64,000 nt of DNA from Aphodovivens sp036306585 (GCA_036306585.1 JAXJZF010000007.1:62001-126000), one strand, 5' to 3'; shown: positions 44,212 to 53,772, counted from the first letter of the stretch. Translations and numbers: made by a program. Notes: generated from the letters alone by a model not told the origin.

Positions 44212-45174
44212 CTACTCGAACAGGGAAGCAACCGATCCGTTCGCGTAGACGTTCTGGATGGTCTGGGCGAACAGAGGTCCCAACGACATCACCTTGATCT
44301 TGCCCGTTTGGCGCTCGAGCGGCACCGGGACGGCGTTGGTGACCAGCACCTGCTCGATGCAGGAATTCTCGATGCGGTCGTAAGCGGGGCCGCTGAACAG
44401 GCCGTGCGTGGCGCAGGCGAGCACCTTGGCAGCGCCCTTCGCCTTCAGCGTGCTTGCAGCTGCCACCAGCGAACCGGCGGTGTCGATCATGTCGTCGTTG
44501 AGGATGCAGATCTTGCCGGTGACGTCGCCAATCAGCGCGGTGATCTCTGCTTGGTTATGCTTCGGACGATCCTTGTGCATGATGGCGATATCGCAATCGA
44601 GCATGGTGGAGAACTTCTTGGCGGCCTTGGCGCGTCCCACGTCAGGAGACACGACAACCACGTCGTCAGGGTCTAGACCCATGCTCTTGTAGTAATCCAC
44701 GAAGATACCCATGGCAGTCATATGGTTCACCGGAATGTTGAAGAAGCCCTGGATGGCATCCTGGTGCAGGTCGATGGTGATGACGTTATCCACACCAGCC
44801 GCTTCCAGAAGGTCAGCCACCAGCTTGGCGGTGATGGGCTCGCGCGGAGCGGCCTTGCGATCCTGGCGCGCGTAGCCGTAATGCGCGATGACAGCGGACA
44901 CGTTGTGGGCGGAAGCGCGCTTTGCGGCATCCGCCATGATGAGCAACTCCATGAGGGCGTCGTTGACGTCCATGCCCGAGCCGCAGCACACGGACTGGAT
45001 AAGGAACACTTCCTTGCCGCGAACGCTTTCCTGATAGCGCGCGTAGATCTCGCCGTTGGCGAACTTCTCCAGCTTCACGTTACCCAGCGGCACGCCAAGC
45101 TCCTTGGAAATGTCATCGGCCAGCCCGGGGTTCACCGAACCGGAGAACAGGGCGATGCTTCTCTCTTCCGCCAT
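44212..45174 (-). CDS. prs: Ribose-phosphate pyrophosphokinase
   Basis: Makes PRPP from ribose 5-phosphate and ATP for nucleotides, His and Trp. The 320-residue protein has the metal/substrate loop DLHQDAIQGFFNIPVNH, KFANGEIYARY and the PRPP-binding VVVSPDVGRAKAA followed by ILNDDMIDTAGS. ATG 45174 is taken because MAEERSIALFSGS begins the family; an ATG 14 codons upstream adds unrelated residues. It follows glmU on the strand, the common glmU-prs order. Confidence 0.96.
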   Translation of the reverse strand: MAEERSIALFSGSVNPGLADDISKELGVPLGNVKLEKFANGEIYARYQESVRGKEVFLIQSVCCGSGMDVNDALMELLIMADAAKRASAHNVSAVIAHYGYARQDRKAAPREPITAKLVADLLEAAGVDNVITIDLHQDAIQGFFNIPVNHMTAMGIFVDYYKSMGLDPDDVVVVSPDVGRAKAAKKFSTMLDCDIAIMHKDRPKHNQAEITALIGDVTGKICILNDDMIDTAGSLVAAASTLKAKGAAKVLACATHGLFSGPAYDRIENSCIEQVLVTNAVPVPLERQTGKIKVMSLGPLFAQTIQNVYANGSVASLFE

Positions 45175-45205
45175 AATGCGCGCTCCTTCGTTTCGCGAAA
45201 TGATA

Positions 45206-45237
45206 AAGGCCTGCACTCGTGCTTGCGAATGCAGGCC
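45206..45237 (-). terminator. Terminator between glmU and prs
   Basis: GGCCTGCA pairs with TGCAGGCC around a 14-nt loop, then TTTATCATTTC. Confidence 0.55.
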
Positions 45238-45301
45238 CTATTGTAGCGGGATTTCAGTCCGACATGCGCAAAGCATGCCAGATCCCCATGTTCTACCGCG
45301 T

Positions 45302-46693
45302 TTACTTTTTCCTGCTGAACAGGCCCAAGCGGGCGCGCTTCTTCTCTGCCCAGCCTTCCACCTCGGTCTGCTCAGCGCGCGCGATGCCCAGCGCATCCGC
45401 CTGCACGTCCTCGGTAATGACCGACCCGGCGCCCACGATGGCGCCCGCGCCGATGCTGACCGGCGCCACCATCATGGTGCTGCTGCCGATGAACGCCCCA
45501 TCGCCGATGACGGTGGAATGCTTCCTCGCGCCGTCGTAGTTGCAAGTGATGGAACCGGCGCCGATATTCACGCCCTCGCCGATGAGCGCATCGCCGATGT
45601 AGCTGAGGTGCGGGACCTTGGAGCCCCTGCCGATGGTGGATTTCTTGATCTCCACGTGCGTACCCGCCTTGGCCCCTTCGCACAGATGAGCGCCGGGTCG
45701 CAGGTAGGCGCGTGGACCGCAGGTGGCGCCGTCATCGATGGCCGACTCGTAGGCGATGGTCTCGTCGACGGTGCATCCGCGCCCCACCGCGGTGTCGACA
45801 AGGCGGGTGTTCGGCCCGACCACGCTGCCCTCGCCAACGCTGGTCTTTCCGTACAGGAAGGTAAGGGGCAGAAGTTCGACATCGCGGGCGACCTTGGCGT
45901 CGGGGCCGACCCACACCATGTCGGGATCGGTCATGGTGACGCCTTCGTCCATAAGGCGCTGATTGATGCGATGCTGCAACTGCTTAGTGGCCTGTGCCAA
46001 CTGGCTGCGAGAGTTCACGCCCAGGCACTCTGCCGGATCGTCGGCGGGAAGCGCCAGCACCGAGCGGCCCGCCTCACGGCAGATGTACAGCACGTCGGTG
46101 AGGTAGAACTCGCCTTGGGCGTTGTCGTTGCTCACCTTCAGGAGGGCGTCGAACAGCGCCTTGCCGTCGAAGCAGTAAAACCCGGAATTGCATTCGGTAA
46201 TGGCAGCCTCCGCCTCGTTGGCGTCCTTCTGCTCGACGATGCGCTCGACCTCGCCCGCACCGTCGCGCACGATGCGCCCGTAACCGGTGGGGTCGTCGAG
46301 GTTCATGGTGAGCACCACCACGGCAGCGCCGGAGCGCTCGCGCATGGAGACGAGCTTGCGAATGGTGGAAGCCGTGATGAGCGGGCAGTCACCGGACAGG
46401 ACCACGACCGAACCGTCGAAGTCTCCCAGCTGCTCGCGGCAAGAGTTCACAGCGTCGGCAGTTCCGCGGCGCACATACTGCTCGGCGATTTCCGTGTCGT
46501 CTTGCACCAGAGGGATCACCTGGTCGCGTTCGTGCCCGACCACGGTAACGATGCGCGTGAGGCCGGCCTCGCGGGCGGCGTCCACCACCCAGCGCACCAT
46601 GGGCTTGCCCAAGACCTCGTGCGCCACCTTCGGCTTGCGGGACTTCATGCGGGTGCCGGCACCGGCAGCCAGAACAATTGCAGCAGACTCCAT
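45302..46693 (-). CDS. glmU: Bifunctional GlmU: UDP-GlcNAc pyrophosphorylase / GlcN-1-P acetyltransferase
   Basis: Makes UDP-GlcNAc for peptidoglycan. The 463-residue protein has the uridyltransferase N-terminus LAAGAGTRMKSRKPKV, GTADAVNSC, and a linker helix near 225-250. The C-terminal left-handed beta helix shows hexapeptide repeats and the acetyl-CoA/acceptor segment NYDGARKHSTVIGDGAFIGSS. ATG 46693 has GGGAGG upstream. The C-terminus ends in FSRKK. It sits upstream of prs on this strand. Confidence 0.97.
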   Translation of the reverse strand: MESAAIVLAAGAGTRMKSRKPKVAHEVLGKPMVRWVVDAAREAGLTRIVTVVGHERDQVIPLVQDDTEIAEQYVRRGTADAVNSCREQLGDFDGSVVVLSGDCPLITASTIRKLVSMRERSGAAVVVLTMNLDDPTGYGRIVRDGAGEVERIVEQKDANEAEAAITECNSGFYCFDGKALFDALLKVSNDNAQGEFYLTDVLYICREAGRSVLALPADDPAECLGVNSRSQLAQATKQLQHRINQRLMDEGVTMTDPDMVWVGPDAKVARDVELLPLTFLYGKTSVGEGSVVGPNTRLVDTAVGRGCTVDETIAYESAIDDGATCGPRAYLRPGAHLCEGAKAGTHVEIKKSTIGRGSKVPHLSYIGDALIGEGVNIGAGSITCNYDGARKHSTVIGDGAFIGSSTMMVAPVSIGAGAIVGAGSVITEDVQADALGIARAEQTEVEGWAEKKRARLGLFSRKK

Positions 46694-46783
46694 GGGACCT
46701 CCCTATCGTCCGTCAACCTCGAAACCCGAAACGCAGCAACTGCGAAGGTTTTCTTGCAAAAGTATAGCGCACCGCCGAAAGCG

Positions 46784-48172
46784 CTAGCGTTCGGATGGCG
46801 CTCCTTCGGGAAAGCCGGCCCCCTCGCCACGCGGAGCGCGCCTCGCCTGCACGAAGAGAAACAGAAAGCCCGCCACCCCCGCGATGAGGGAAGCAAGCAG
46901 GATGCCCATCTTCGCGGTGGCGATGTGCGCTGGATCGGCGTAGGCGAGGTTGGCCACGAAAATTGCCATGGTGAATCCCACGCCGCCCAGGATGCCCGCA
47001 CCCAGCATGTGCATCCACGTGACGCCCTGTGGCAACCGCGCCGCCTTCGTCTTCACCGTGAGGAAACTCATGAGCATGATGCCCGCCGGCTTGCCCAGCA
47101 GCAGACCCAGCAGCACGCCGTAGAGCACCGGGTCGGAGAAGATCGCCGCAGGGTCGACGTCGACGAAGCGCACGCCGGCATTAGTGAGGGCGAACAGCGG
47201 AAGCGCCGCGAAGTACACCCAAGGATGCAGGCGGTGTTCCAAGCGGATGGCCGGCGGCACCACCTGGCGCGACACGCGACTGAGAATTTTCACCGTCTTC
47301 AGATAGTCGCCCTGGCCAAGCAGAGGGGCGTCGGGCTCGAACGCTTCCCGCGCCTGGCGCACCTTCTCGCCCGACCAGTCCATGAAGCTATGCAGGTTGA
47401 CACGCGAGCCGGTAGGGATGGTGAAGGCCAGCAGCACGCCGGCGATGGTGGCGTGAACGCCCGACATCAGCACGCAGTACCACAGCACCGCACCCACCAG
47501 CAGGTAGGGGACGAGCGCGTACACATGCGCGCGGTTCATGGCGATAAGCACCGCAAGCACCACCGCCGCGGCAGCCAGCCACGCAAGGGAAGGCGCATGC
47601 CCATAGAACACGGCAATGACCAGGATGGCGATAATGTCGTCGGCGACAGCGAGGGTGCTCAGGAATACGCGGACCCCGCTCGGGACGCGATCGCCCAGCA
47701 GGGCAAGGATGCCCAGGGCGAACGCGATGTCGGTCGCGGTGGGGACGCCCCAGCCGAACGCGGTTTCGGGATTGGCCGCGTTAAATGCCAGGTACACGCC
47801 GATGGGCGCTAGCACGCCTCCGACAGCGCCCATGATGGGCAGGATGGCCTGGCGGATGTTGGTGAGCTCGCCCACCGTCATCTCGTACTTGATCTCAAGG
47901 CCCACTAGCAGGAAGAACAGCGCCATGAACAGATCGTTGATTACATGCGCCACCGACATGCTCGCTGTGCCGCTGCCCAGGAACACGCCCACCTCCAAGT
48001 GGAGCGCTTCCTCGAAAGGCTCGAACGCCGCGGTGTTGGCGATGATCACTGCCGCGACGGCAGCCAACAGCATGACGAACGCCGCACGCGTGGTCGAATG
48101 GGTGAAGTCGATGAGCTTGCGATAGCGTTTCTGATGCCCCTGCACCTCATCGATGAACAGATTGTCGGTCAT
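46784..48172 (-). CDS. nhaA: Na+/H+ antiporter NhaA
   Basis: Exchanges Na+ for H+ across the membrane, helping pH and sodium homeostasis. The 462-residue protein has 12 helices, PTATDIAFALGIL and LAVADDI giving the ion-binding Asp pair, and ALTNAGVRF in the later half. The N-terminal cytoplasmic stretch (VQGHQKRYRKLIDFTHS) is longer than in E. coli NhaA. ATG 48172 or the upstream ATG 48187 (GGAAA before it) may be the start. Its own unit, divergent from hpf. Confidence 0.95.
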   Translation of the reverse strand: MTDNLFIDEVQGHQKRYRKLIDFTHSTTRAAFVMLLAAVAAVIIANTAAFEPFEEALHLEVGVFLGSGTASMSVAHVINDLFMALFFLLVGLEIKYEMTVGELTNIRQAILPIMGAVGGVLAPIGVYLAFNAANPETAFGWGVPTATDIAFALGILALLGDRVPSGVRVFLSTLAVADDIIAILVIAVFYGHAPSLAWLAAAAVVLAVLIAMNRAHVYALVPYLLVGAVLWYCVLMSGVHATIAGVLLAFTIPTGSRVNLHSFMDWSGEKVRQAREAFEPDAPLLGQGDYLKTVKILSRVSRQVVPPAIRLEHRLHPWVYFAALPLFALTNAGVRFVDVDPAAIFSDPVLYGVLLGLLLGKPAGIMLMSFLTVKTKAARLPQGVTWMHMLGAGILGGVGFTMAIFVANLAYADPAHIATAKMGILLASLIAGVAGFLFLFVQARRAPRGEGAGFPEGAPSER

Positions 48173-48502
48173 ACGGCCGCCTAACATCGAAGGTTTCCAC
48201 AGATCATAGCACGAGCGCTGCAAGGAGGCAGCGCGCACCCTGCCTCCAACGGCGCATGGACACACGCGGACGCGTGGCGTATTCCCCTATTCACCTGCGG
48301 ATACGTTTCTTGTTCCCCGTTGAGTAACATTGCAAAAACAACCCGCACAACAGGTGGTTTTGCGCTAGACTAAACATGCAGCAAGTTGAAAGGAGCCCGC
48401 CCCGATCGTGCCTGAAGAGCATACGCCCTCCCGCACGCGGCGGAGGGAAACGGCCCTTTCCACAGCTGCTTTTTTATTCGTTACGAGGTAAGAGGTGATC
48501 TC
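48173..48502 (+). other. 330-bp divergent gap between nhaA and hpf
   Basis: Contains a possible hpf -10 (TAGACT near 48367-48372) and a long leader. In the leader, CCCTCC pairs with GGAGGG (48427-48449) and a T7 run sits at 48470-48476. No gene seen. Confidence 0.4.
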
Positions 48503-49078
48503 ATGGCCATTACCGTCGCCGGACGCAAAATGACTGTAACCGATGCACTGCGCCAATACGCCGAAGAGAAGATCGGCAACTCCATGAAGGTCATGGACAT
48601 AAATCCGCTCGACGCCGAAGTCGTGCTGTCGGTCGAGAAGAACCCGGCCAACCCGACCCCAGCCACGTGCGAGGTCACGTTGCACACGAAGGGCCATGTC
48701 ATCCACGTGGAAGAACGCGAGGAGGACATGTACGCCGCCATCGACGTCGCCGCCGCCAAGGTGGTGCGCCAGCTGCGCAAGTACAAGACCAAGGTCGTCG
48801 ATCGCAAGGTGCGCGCAACCGACAAGGTCGCCGCCGGAGCTCCGAATGCATCCGGCGATGTCGACTTCGACGCGTTGATGGAAGAGCTCTCCGCCGACGA
48901 CGCCATCCTGCGTGTTAAGGAAATCGAATTCGAACCCTTGACCGAGGAGGAAGCGCTGGTCCAGATCGACCTGCTCGACCATGACTTCTTCGTGTACACC
49001 GACCGCGACAGCGGCAACGTGAACGTTATCTACCGCCGCAAAAACGGCGGCTACGGCAAGCTGGTCCCCAAGGAGTAA
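48503..49078 (+). CDS. hpf: Ribosome hibernation-promoting factor, long form
   Basis: Binds 70S ribosomes and drives 100S dimer formation in resting cells. The 191-residue protein has the N-terminal RaiA-like domain (MAITVAGRKMTVTDALRQYAEEKIG, EVVLSVEKN, EEDMYAAIDVAA) and the C-terminal dimerisation domain (IVRVKEIEFEPLTEEEAL-like, ending FFVYTDRDSGNVNVIYRR). GAGGTGAT six nt before ATG 48503 is a strong ribosome site. A long leader precedes it. Ends with a shared terminator. Confidence 0.97.
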   Translation: MAITVAGRKMTVTDALRQYAEEKIGNSMKVMDINPLDAEVVLSVEKNPANPTPATCEVTLHTKGHVIHVEEREEDMYAAIDVAAAKVVRQLRKYKTKVVDRKVRATDKVAAGAPNASGDVDFDALMEELSADDAILRVKEIEFEPLTEEEALVQIDLLDHDFFVYTDRDSGNVNVIYRRKNGGYGKLVPKE

Positions 49079-49102
49079 CTCGCCCGGAAGAAACCTCTTC
49101 CC

Positions 49103-49142
49103 AATAAGAAACGCTCCGGCACAAGCCGGAGCGTTTCTTATT
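49103..49142. terminator. Bidirectional terminator between hpf and folC
   Basis: Eighteen-bp perfect stem around ACAA; the core is AAACGCTCCGGC / GCCGGAGCGTTT. It includes the folC stop codon. Confidence 0.85.
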
Positions 49143-50523
49143 GCGCGACCTTCGTGGCGTGAATGGCGGATTTGACGCTCCCCACCGAATATAGACTGCC
49201 GAACGCGCAGATGAGCCCATCCGAGCCCGCCAGCTCGCGCGCACGGCGCACGGCGTCCTCGAAGGAATCGGCAGCGATGGGGTTCAGACAGGCCGAGCAA
49301 CCGAGCATGTCCTGCCCCGTCCAGCGGATGGCGCGCGCCAGCTTCTCGGCGGAAAGGGCGCGCGGGCTGTCGGGCGTCACGCACAAAAAGGCGCTGCCCA
49401 GCGGCAGGACTTCCTCCAACATGAGCGGATAGTCCTTATCCTCCAATACGCCGATGACGAACACCGCCTTGCGACCGGGGAACACCTCGGCAAGCGATTC
49501 GGCGAGCGCCCGGGCGCCTTGGGGGTTGTGGCCGCCATCCACCACGATGGCGAACCCTTCGGGCGACGCGCCTCCTTCCACTACCTCGAAACGCCCCGGC
49601 CAGCGCGTCGCCGCGATGCCGCTGCGCACGGCTTCGTCGGGGATATCCCATCCTTTTTCGCGCAGCGCTTCGGCCGCCTCGAGGGCGAGCACGGCGTTGC
49701 AGGGCTGGTAGGAGCCGATCAGTCCGGTCACCAGGTTTCCGAACCCTTTATACGAAAGCATGCGCCGCGGTCGGCGAGCAGCTTGCCCGGCATCGGCCAA
49801 GGCACTGCCGCTTTCGACATCCGGCCAGGTGACGGATCCTTCTTCCAACTGGGAGAAATCAGGCACCCGCAACGGGCAACCATGCTCGCGCGCCGCCTGC
49901 TCGACCACCGCCATCGCCGCGGGATCCTGCGGCCACGACACCACTGGACAGCCGTCCTTCACGATCCCCGCCTTCTCGGCTGAGATCTTCTCCAGAGTGT
50001 TTCCCAGAACCGCCGTGTGGTCCAGCCCGATGCGCGCGATGACACAGACCTCCGGGGCCTCGATCACATTGGTGGAATCCAGCCTGCCGCCCAGTCCCAC
50101 TTCCAGCACGCAGATGTCACAGCCGCTCCGCGCGAAATGCTCGAGCGCCACGGCGGTCATCAGCTCGAATTCGGTGGGATGCTCGCCGGTTTCCCCTGCC
50201 ATGGCCTCGGCATGGCGGCGCACCTCCCACGTGACCTCGCGCAGGTCGTCATCGCCGATCATGGCGCCGTCCACACGAATGCGCTCCTCGAACCGTTCGA
50301 TGTACGGGCTGGTGAACAGCCCGGTGCGGTATCCTGCCGCCTGCAAGATGTTTGCAAGGTAGGCGCACACCGACCCCTTGCCGTTGGTGCCGGCAACGTG
50401 CACGAACCGCAGACGGTCCTGCGGCCTTCCCAGCCGGTCGAGCAGCTCCGCTATGCGTTCGAGCCCCAGGCGCGACTCCTGCCAACGCGGCGTGTTGATG
50501 TAGGCGATGGGATCGAATTCCAT
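49138..50523 (-). CDS. folC: Folylpolyglutamate synthase / dihydrofolate synthase
   Basis: Adds glutamate to dihydropteroate or folates. The 461-residue Mur-ligase-fold enzyme has the ATP loop HVAGTNGKGSVCAYL, the omega loop LFTSPYIERFEERI, EVGLGGRLDSTNVI, GLDHTAVLG and the carboxylated Lys region SAEKAGIVK, and the C-terminal VVDGGHNPQGA. A Glu/Pro-rich insert (about 255-285) is longer than usual. ATG 50523 follows AAAGGC. It is downstream of nfnB across a hairpin. Confidence 0.95.
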   Translation of the reverse strand: MEFDPIAYINTPRWQESRLGLERIAELLDRLGRPQDRLRFVHVAGTNGKGSVCAYLANILQAAGYRTGLFTSPYIERFEERIRVDGAMIGDDDLREVTWEVRRHAEAMAGETGEHPTEFELMTAVALEHFARSGCDICVLEVGLGGRLDSTNVIEAPEVCVIARIGLDHTAVLGNTLEKISAEKAGIVKDGCPVVSWPQDPAAMAVVEQAAREHGCPLRVPDFSQLEEGSVTWPDVESGSALADAGQAARRPRRMLSYKGFGNLVTGLIGSYQPCNAVLALEAAEALREKGWDIPDEAVRSGIAATRWPGRFEVVEGGASPEGFAIVVDGGHNPQGARALAESLAEVFPGRKAVFVIGVLEDKDYPLMLEEVLPLGSAFLCVTPDSPRALSAEKLARAIRWTGQDMLGCSACLNPIAADSFEDAVRRARELAGSDGLICAFGSLYSVGSVKSAIHATKVAQ

Positions 50524-50546
50524 GGCTTGCCTTTCACTTGATACAG

Positions 50547-50576
50547 CGAACCCGCCGGGATAGCCCGACGGGTTCG
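50547..50576 (-). terminator. Hairpin between nfnB and folC
   Basis: CGAACCCG-C-CGGG pairs with CCCG-A-CGGGTTCG with one mismatch. No long T-run. Confidence 0.5.
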
Positions 50577-50604
50577 GGAAACATCGCATTGGGAAGGGGC
50601 GGTG

Positions 50605-52047
50605 CTATTCCCCCAGCAGGTAGTCGGCGATTCCGGCAGCGGCGCGCTTGCCCGCGCCCATCGCCAAGATGACCGTCGCGGCGCCGATAACGGTATCGCC
50701 GCCGGCGAACACGCCAGGCTTCGACGTCGCACCGGTTTTCTCGTCTGCCACCACCAGGTTGCGGGAGGTGACCTCCAGCCCGGGCGTGGTCTGCGCGATG
50801 AGCGGGTTGGTCCTCGAGCCGATGGCGACGACCATCATGTCGGCATCGATGATGTACTCGCTGCCTTCCACCGGGACAGGGCGGCGACGCCCGGAGTCGT
50901 CCGGCTCGCCAAGCTCCATGCGGATGCACTCCACGCCGGTTACCCAGCCGTCGTCGTTGCCGATGATGCGCACCGGGTTGCACAGCAGATCGAAGATGAC
51001 GCCTTCCTCCTGCGCGTGGTGGATCTCCTCCGCGCGGGCGGGCATCTCCTCCATGCTGCGGCGGTACACCACATGCACTTCCGCCCCCAGGCGAAGCGCC
51101 GTGCGCGCAGCATCCATGGCGACGTTGCCGCCGCCGGAAACCACGCACTTCTTGCCGGCATACACCGGCGTGTCGTATTCGGGGAAGCGGTAGCCCTTCA
51201 TCAGGTTCACGCGCGTGAGCAGCTCGTTGGCGGTCATCACGCCGTTGAGACCCTCGCCTTCGATGCCCAGGTAGCTGGGAAGCCCTGCGCCGGTGCCGAT
51301 GAACACCGCGTCGTAGCCGCGCTCGTCAAGCAACTCGTCGATGCTGTAGAGCTTGCCCACCAATGCGTTCATCTCGAACTCGACGCCCTGATCTGCCAGC
51401 TGGGACACTTCGCGCCTCACCAGGTCCTTCGGCAGGCGGAACTCGGGGATGCCGTAGGTCAGCACGCCACCGGCCTCGTGCAGCGCCTCGAGGATATGCA
51501 CCTGGCAGCCGCGCTTGGCAAGCTCGCCTGCGCAGGTGAGCGATGCCGGACCCGAGCCCACCACCGCAACGCGCTTGCCTTCCAAGTCGTGCGGGGACAC
51601 CTCTTCCTCGGGGGCGTCCGCGCCTGCCATAGCGCAGGCGTCGGGGTTCTGCATGGCCCAGTCGGCCACGAAGCGCTCCAGGCGCCCGATGCCCACCGGC
51701 TCGCCCTTACGGCCCCGCGTGCACACGCCCTCGCACTGCGTCTCCTGCGGGCACACGCGCCCGCAGATAGCGGGCAGCGCGTTCGCATCCTTCACCAGCG
51801 CATACGCCTCGGCGAAGTTGCCATGCGCCACCTGCTCGATGAACTGCGGGATGGGCACGCCCACCGGGCAGCCGCCCACGCAGGGCGCCTTCGGGCACTG
51901 GATGCAGCGGCGCGCCTCGTTGACGGCATCTTCGGCGGTGTAGCCGCACGCCACCTCATCGAAGCAGGCCGCGCGTTGGGCGGGGTCCAGCTCGGGCATG
52001 GGCGTCTTCTCCTGCTGCTTGTTGGTCTCGTAGCTTGCGCGCGCCAT
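50605..52047 (-). CDS. NfnB/GltD-like flavoprotein oxidoreductase, large subunit
   Basis: A 480-residue soluble flavoprotein. N-terminal cysteines CIQCPKAPCVGGC and CGRVCPQETQCEGVC carry Fe-S clusters; GSGPASLTCAGELA binds FAD, GGNVAMDAARTALR binds NADPH, and VVAIGSRTNP with the C-terminal GGDTVIGAATVILA completes the fold. It matches the homotetrameric GltA/NfnB group. The small subunit gene starts six bp upstream on this strand, so I read the pair as NfnAB (NADH-dependent ferredoxin:NADP+ oxidoreductase), possibly electron-bifurcating. A glutamate synthase role would need a large glutamate synthase subunit, not seen. Confidence 0.88.
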   Translation of the reverse strand: MARASYETNKQQEKTPMPELDPAQRAACFDEVACGYTAEDAVNEARRCIQCPKAPCVGGCPVGVPIPQFIEQVAHGNFAEAYALVKDANALPAICGRVCPQETQCEGVCTRGRKGEPVGIGRLERFVADWAMQNPDACAMAGADAPEEEVSPHDLEGKRVAVVGSGPASLTCAGELAKRGCQVHILEALHEAGGVLTYGIPEFRLPKDLVRREVSQLADQGVEFEMNALVGKLYSIDELLDERGYDAVFIGTGAGLPSYLGIEGEGLNGVMTANELLTRVNLMKGYRFPEYDTPVYAGKKCVVSGGGNVAMDAARTALRLGAEVHVVYRRSMEEMPARAEEIHHAQEEGVIFDLLCNPVRIIGNDDGWVTGVECIRMELGEPDDSGRRRPVPVEGSEYIIDADMMVVAIGSRTNPLIAQTTPGLEVTSRNLVVADEKTGATSKPGVFAGGDTVIGAATVILAMGAGKRAAAGIADYLLGE

Positions 52048-52052
52048 GGACC

Positions 52053-52934
52053 CTACGCCTCCTTCTTGGTTGCGGAAGCGGCAACGTCGCAGTCGCGCGC
52101 CTCGCTAGCGTACTTGCCCGCCGCCGCTTCGCGCGCAGCGGTTTCGAAATCGCGGTACATCACGCCACGGTGCATCGCGTCGTCGAAATCGACCAGATGC
52201 CCGTCAAAATCGGGGCCGTCGACGCAGGCGTGCTTGTATTCGCCGCCCACCTTCACGCGACATCCGCCGCACATGCCCGTTCCGTCGATCATGATGGGAT
52301 TCATGGAGACCAGCGTTTTGATGCCGTGCGGCTTGGTGGTGAGCGCCACGAACTTCATCATGATCACAGGACCCACCGCCAGTACCAAGTCATAATCCGC
52401 ACCGGCGTCGATGCGTTCCTGCAGCGGCGCTGTAACCACGCCTTTGTTACCGTTGGAACCGTCGTCGGTCATCACTTTATGCCACGAAGAGCAGGCTGCC
52501 AGCTCGTCCTCGAATAGGATGAGATCCTTGTTGCGGAAGCCCGTGATCACGTCCACTTCGCAGCCATGATCGTGCAGCCATTTCGCCTGGGGGTAGGCGA
52601 TGGCGGTGCCCAGACCGCCGCCGATGACGCAGGCGCGTTTCACGCCCTCGAGCTCGGTGGGGTTGCCGAAAGGGCCGGCGAAGTCCAACAGCGCGTCGCC
52701 TGCCTTCAGCGTGGCGAGATGCATGGTGGTGGCGCCCACAGCCTGGAACACGATGGTGACGGTTCCCGCCTCCGGGTCGCATGCGTTCATGGTCAGCGGA
52801 ATGCGCTCGCCATGCTCGTCGATGCGCAGCATGATGAACTGCCCGGGCTTGATCTTCTTGGCGATTTCCGGCGCGCGCACCACCATGCGCGTCACCTCGG
52901 CGTTCAGCCGTTCTACCTGTTCGATGGGATACAC
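52053..52934 (-). CDS. NfnA-like FAD/NAD-binding oxidoreductase, small subunit
   Basis: A 293-residue ferredoxin-NADP reductase-fold protein of the sulfide/dihydroorotate-dehydrogenase-like group. FAD segment: ERIPLTMNACD; NAD segment: CVIGGGLGTAIAYPQAKWL. A C-terminal 2Fe-2S site is GTGMCGGCRVKV then a third Cys in HACVDGPDF. The start GTG 52934 (MYPIEQVERLN) has GAGGGG upstream; another GTG is at 52940. The stop is six bp before nfnB. Partner of the 480-residue subunit; a cytoplasmic complex between NADH, NADPH and ferredoxin pools is expected. Confidence 0.9.
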   Translation of the reverse strand: MYPIEQVERLNAEVTRMVVRAPEIAKKIKPGQFIMLRIDEHGERIPLTMNACDPEAGTVTIVFQAVGATTMHLATLKAGDALLDFAGPFGNPTELEGVKRACVIGGGLGTAIAYPQAKWLHDHGCEVDVITGFRNKDLILFEDELAACSSWHKVMTDDGSNGNKGVVTAPLQERIDAGADYDLVLAVGPVIMMKFVALTTKPHGIKTLVSMNPIMIDGTGMCGGCRVKVGGEYKHACVDGPDFDGHLVDFDDAMHRGVMYRDFETAAREAAAGKYASEARDCDVAASATKKEA

Positions 52935-53102
52935 AGGCACGACCCCCTCGTGTCGTCTTCTGTCATTGGGATTGGGCACAGTATAGCAACGCGCGGGGCG
53001 CAGGCTTCCCGCCCCGCCCTTTCCGCATGTCGACGGCGGGTTTTTCTGGTGGCGGGAGACATCTGCCGCCCGCTTCGAGCCGAACGGACGAGGTCGGGGC
53101 CG

Positions 53103-53696
53103 CTACCGTGCGGCAGGAGCGGAAGCGTCCTGTTCCGACTGACGCAGCAGTTCCCCCAGCGTGGCGAAATCATCCTCCAGCGCCACGCGTTTGCTGCTGT
53201 CGTACAGCGCAGCGGCGGGGTGGAAGATAGGGAACACCTTGAACTTGCCGGCCATCTGCAACTTACCGTGCATGCGCGTGATGCCCACTTCGGTCTTCAA
53301 GATGAACTTGGTGGCGAAGTTGCCCAGCGTCACGATGAATTCCGGGTCGATGGTGCGCGTCTGCTCGCGCAGAAACGGCGTGCAGCACTCGATCTCCTCC
53401 ACACGCGGATCGCGGTTTCCGGGGGGACGGCATTTCAGCACGTTGGCGATGAACACGTCCTCGCGCGCAAGCCCGGCGATGCCTAGCAGCTCGTTGAGGT
53501 ATTTGCCCGCAGCGCCCACGAAAGGGATACCCTGCAGGTCCTCGTTCTTACCGGGAGCCTCCCCCACGATGAGCACGCGAGCTTCGGGGTTGCCGTCGCC
53601 GAACACCGTCTGTGTGCGCCCGCCGGCCAGTGGGCAGCGGTGGCATGCCGCCACCTCGGCGCGGATCTGATCCAAAGGGATATGCGGTTTATGCAT
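53103..53696 (-). CDS. Family 4 uracil-DNA glycosylase
   Basis: Removes uracil from DNA. The 197-residue protein has GEAPGKNEDLQG with the family 4 Glu/Gln features, and FHPAAALYD near the C-terminus. Four Fe-S cysteines lie at 18, 21, 89 and 104 or 105 (HRC, LKCRPP, ECC). ATG 53696 has GAGGAGG upstream. It lies 76 bp after alr on this strand; no repair genes are adjacent. Confidence 0.93.
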   Translation of the reverse strand: MHKPHIPLDQIRAEVAACHRCPLAGGRTQTVFGDGNPEARVLIVGEAPGKNEDLQGIPFVGAAGKYLNELLGIAGLAREDVFIANVLKCRPPGNRDPRVEEIECCTPFLREQTRTIDPEFIVTLGNFATKFILKTEVGITRMHGKLQMAGKFKVFPIFHPAAALYDSSKRVALEDDFATLGELLRQSEQDASAPAAR

Positions 53697-53772
53697 TGTC
53701 GCGGCCTCCTCTCCCGCACCCGGCAGCGCACCCCAGCCAGAGGACTCGCAGTGCGGAACTCGCGATTGGTCT

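Noticed and set aside
45056..47812. A 918-codon plus-strand frame opposite prs, glmU and nhaA
   Set aside because: It lies antisense to clear minus-strand genes with intact motifs and has no domain; typical GC-rich shadow.
48374..48502. A riboswitch or attenuator in the hpf leader
   Set aside because: There is one small stem and a T7 run but no known riboswitch motif and no stem directly before the T-run.
50602..52395. A 597-codon plus-strand frame opposite nfnB
   Set aside because: Antisense to a gene with intact Fe-S and FAD motifs.
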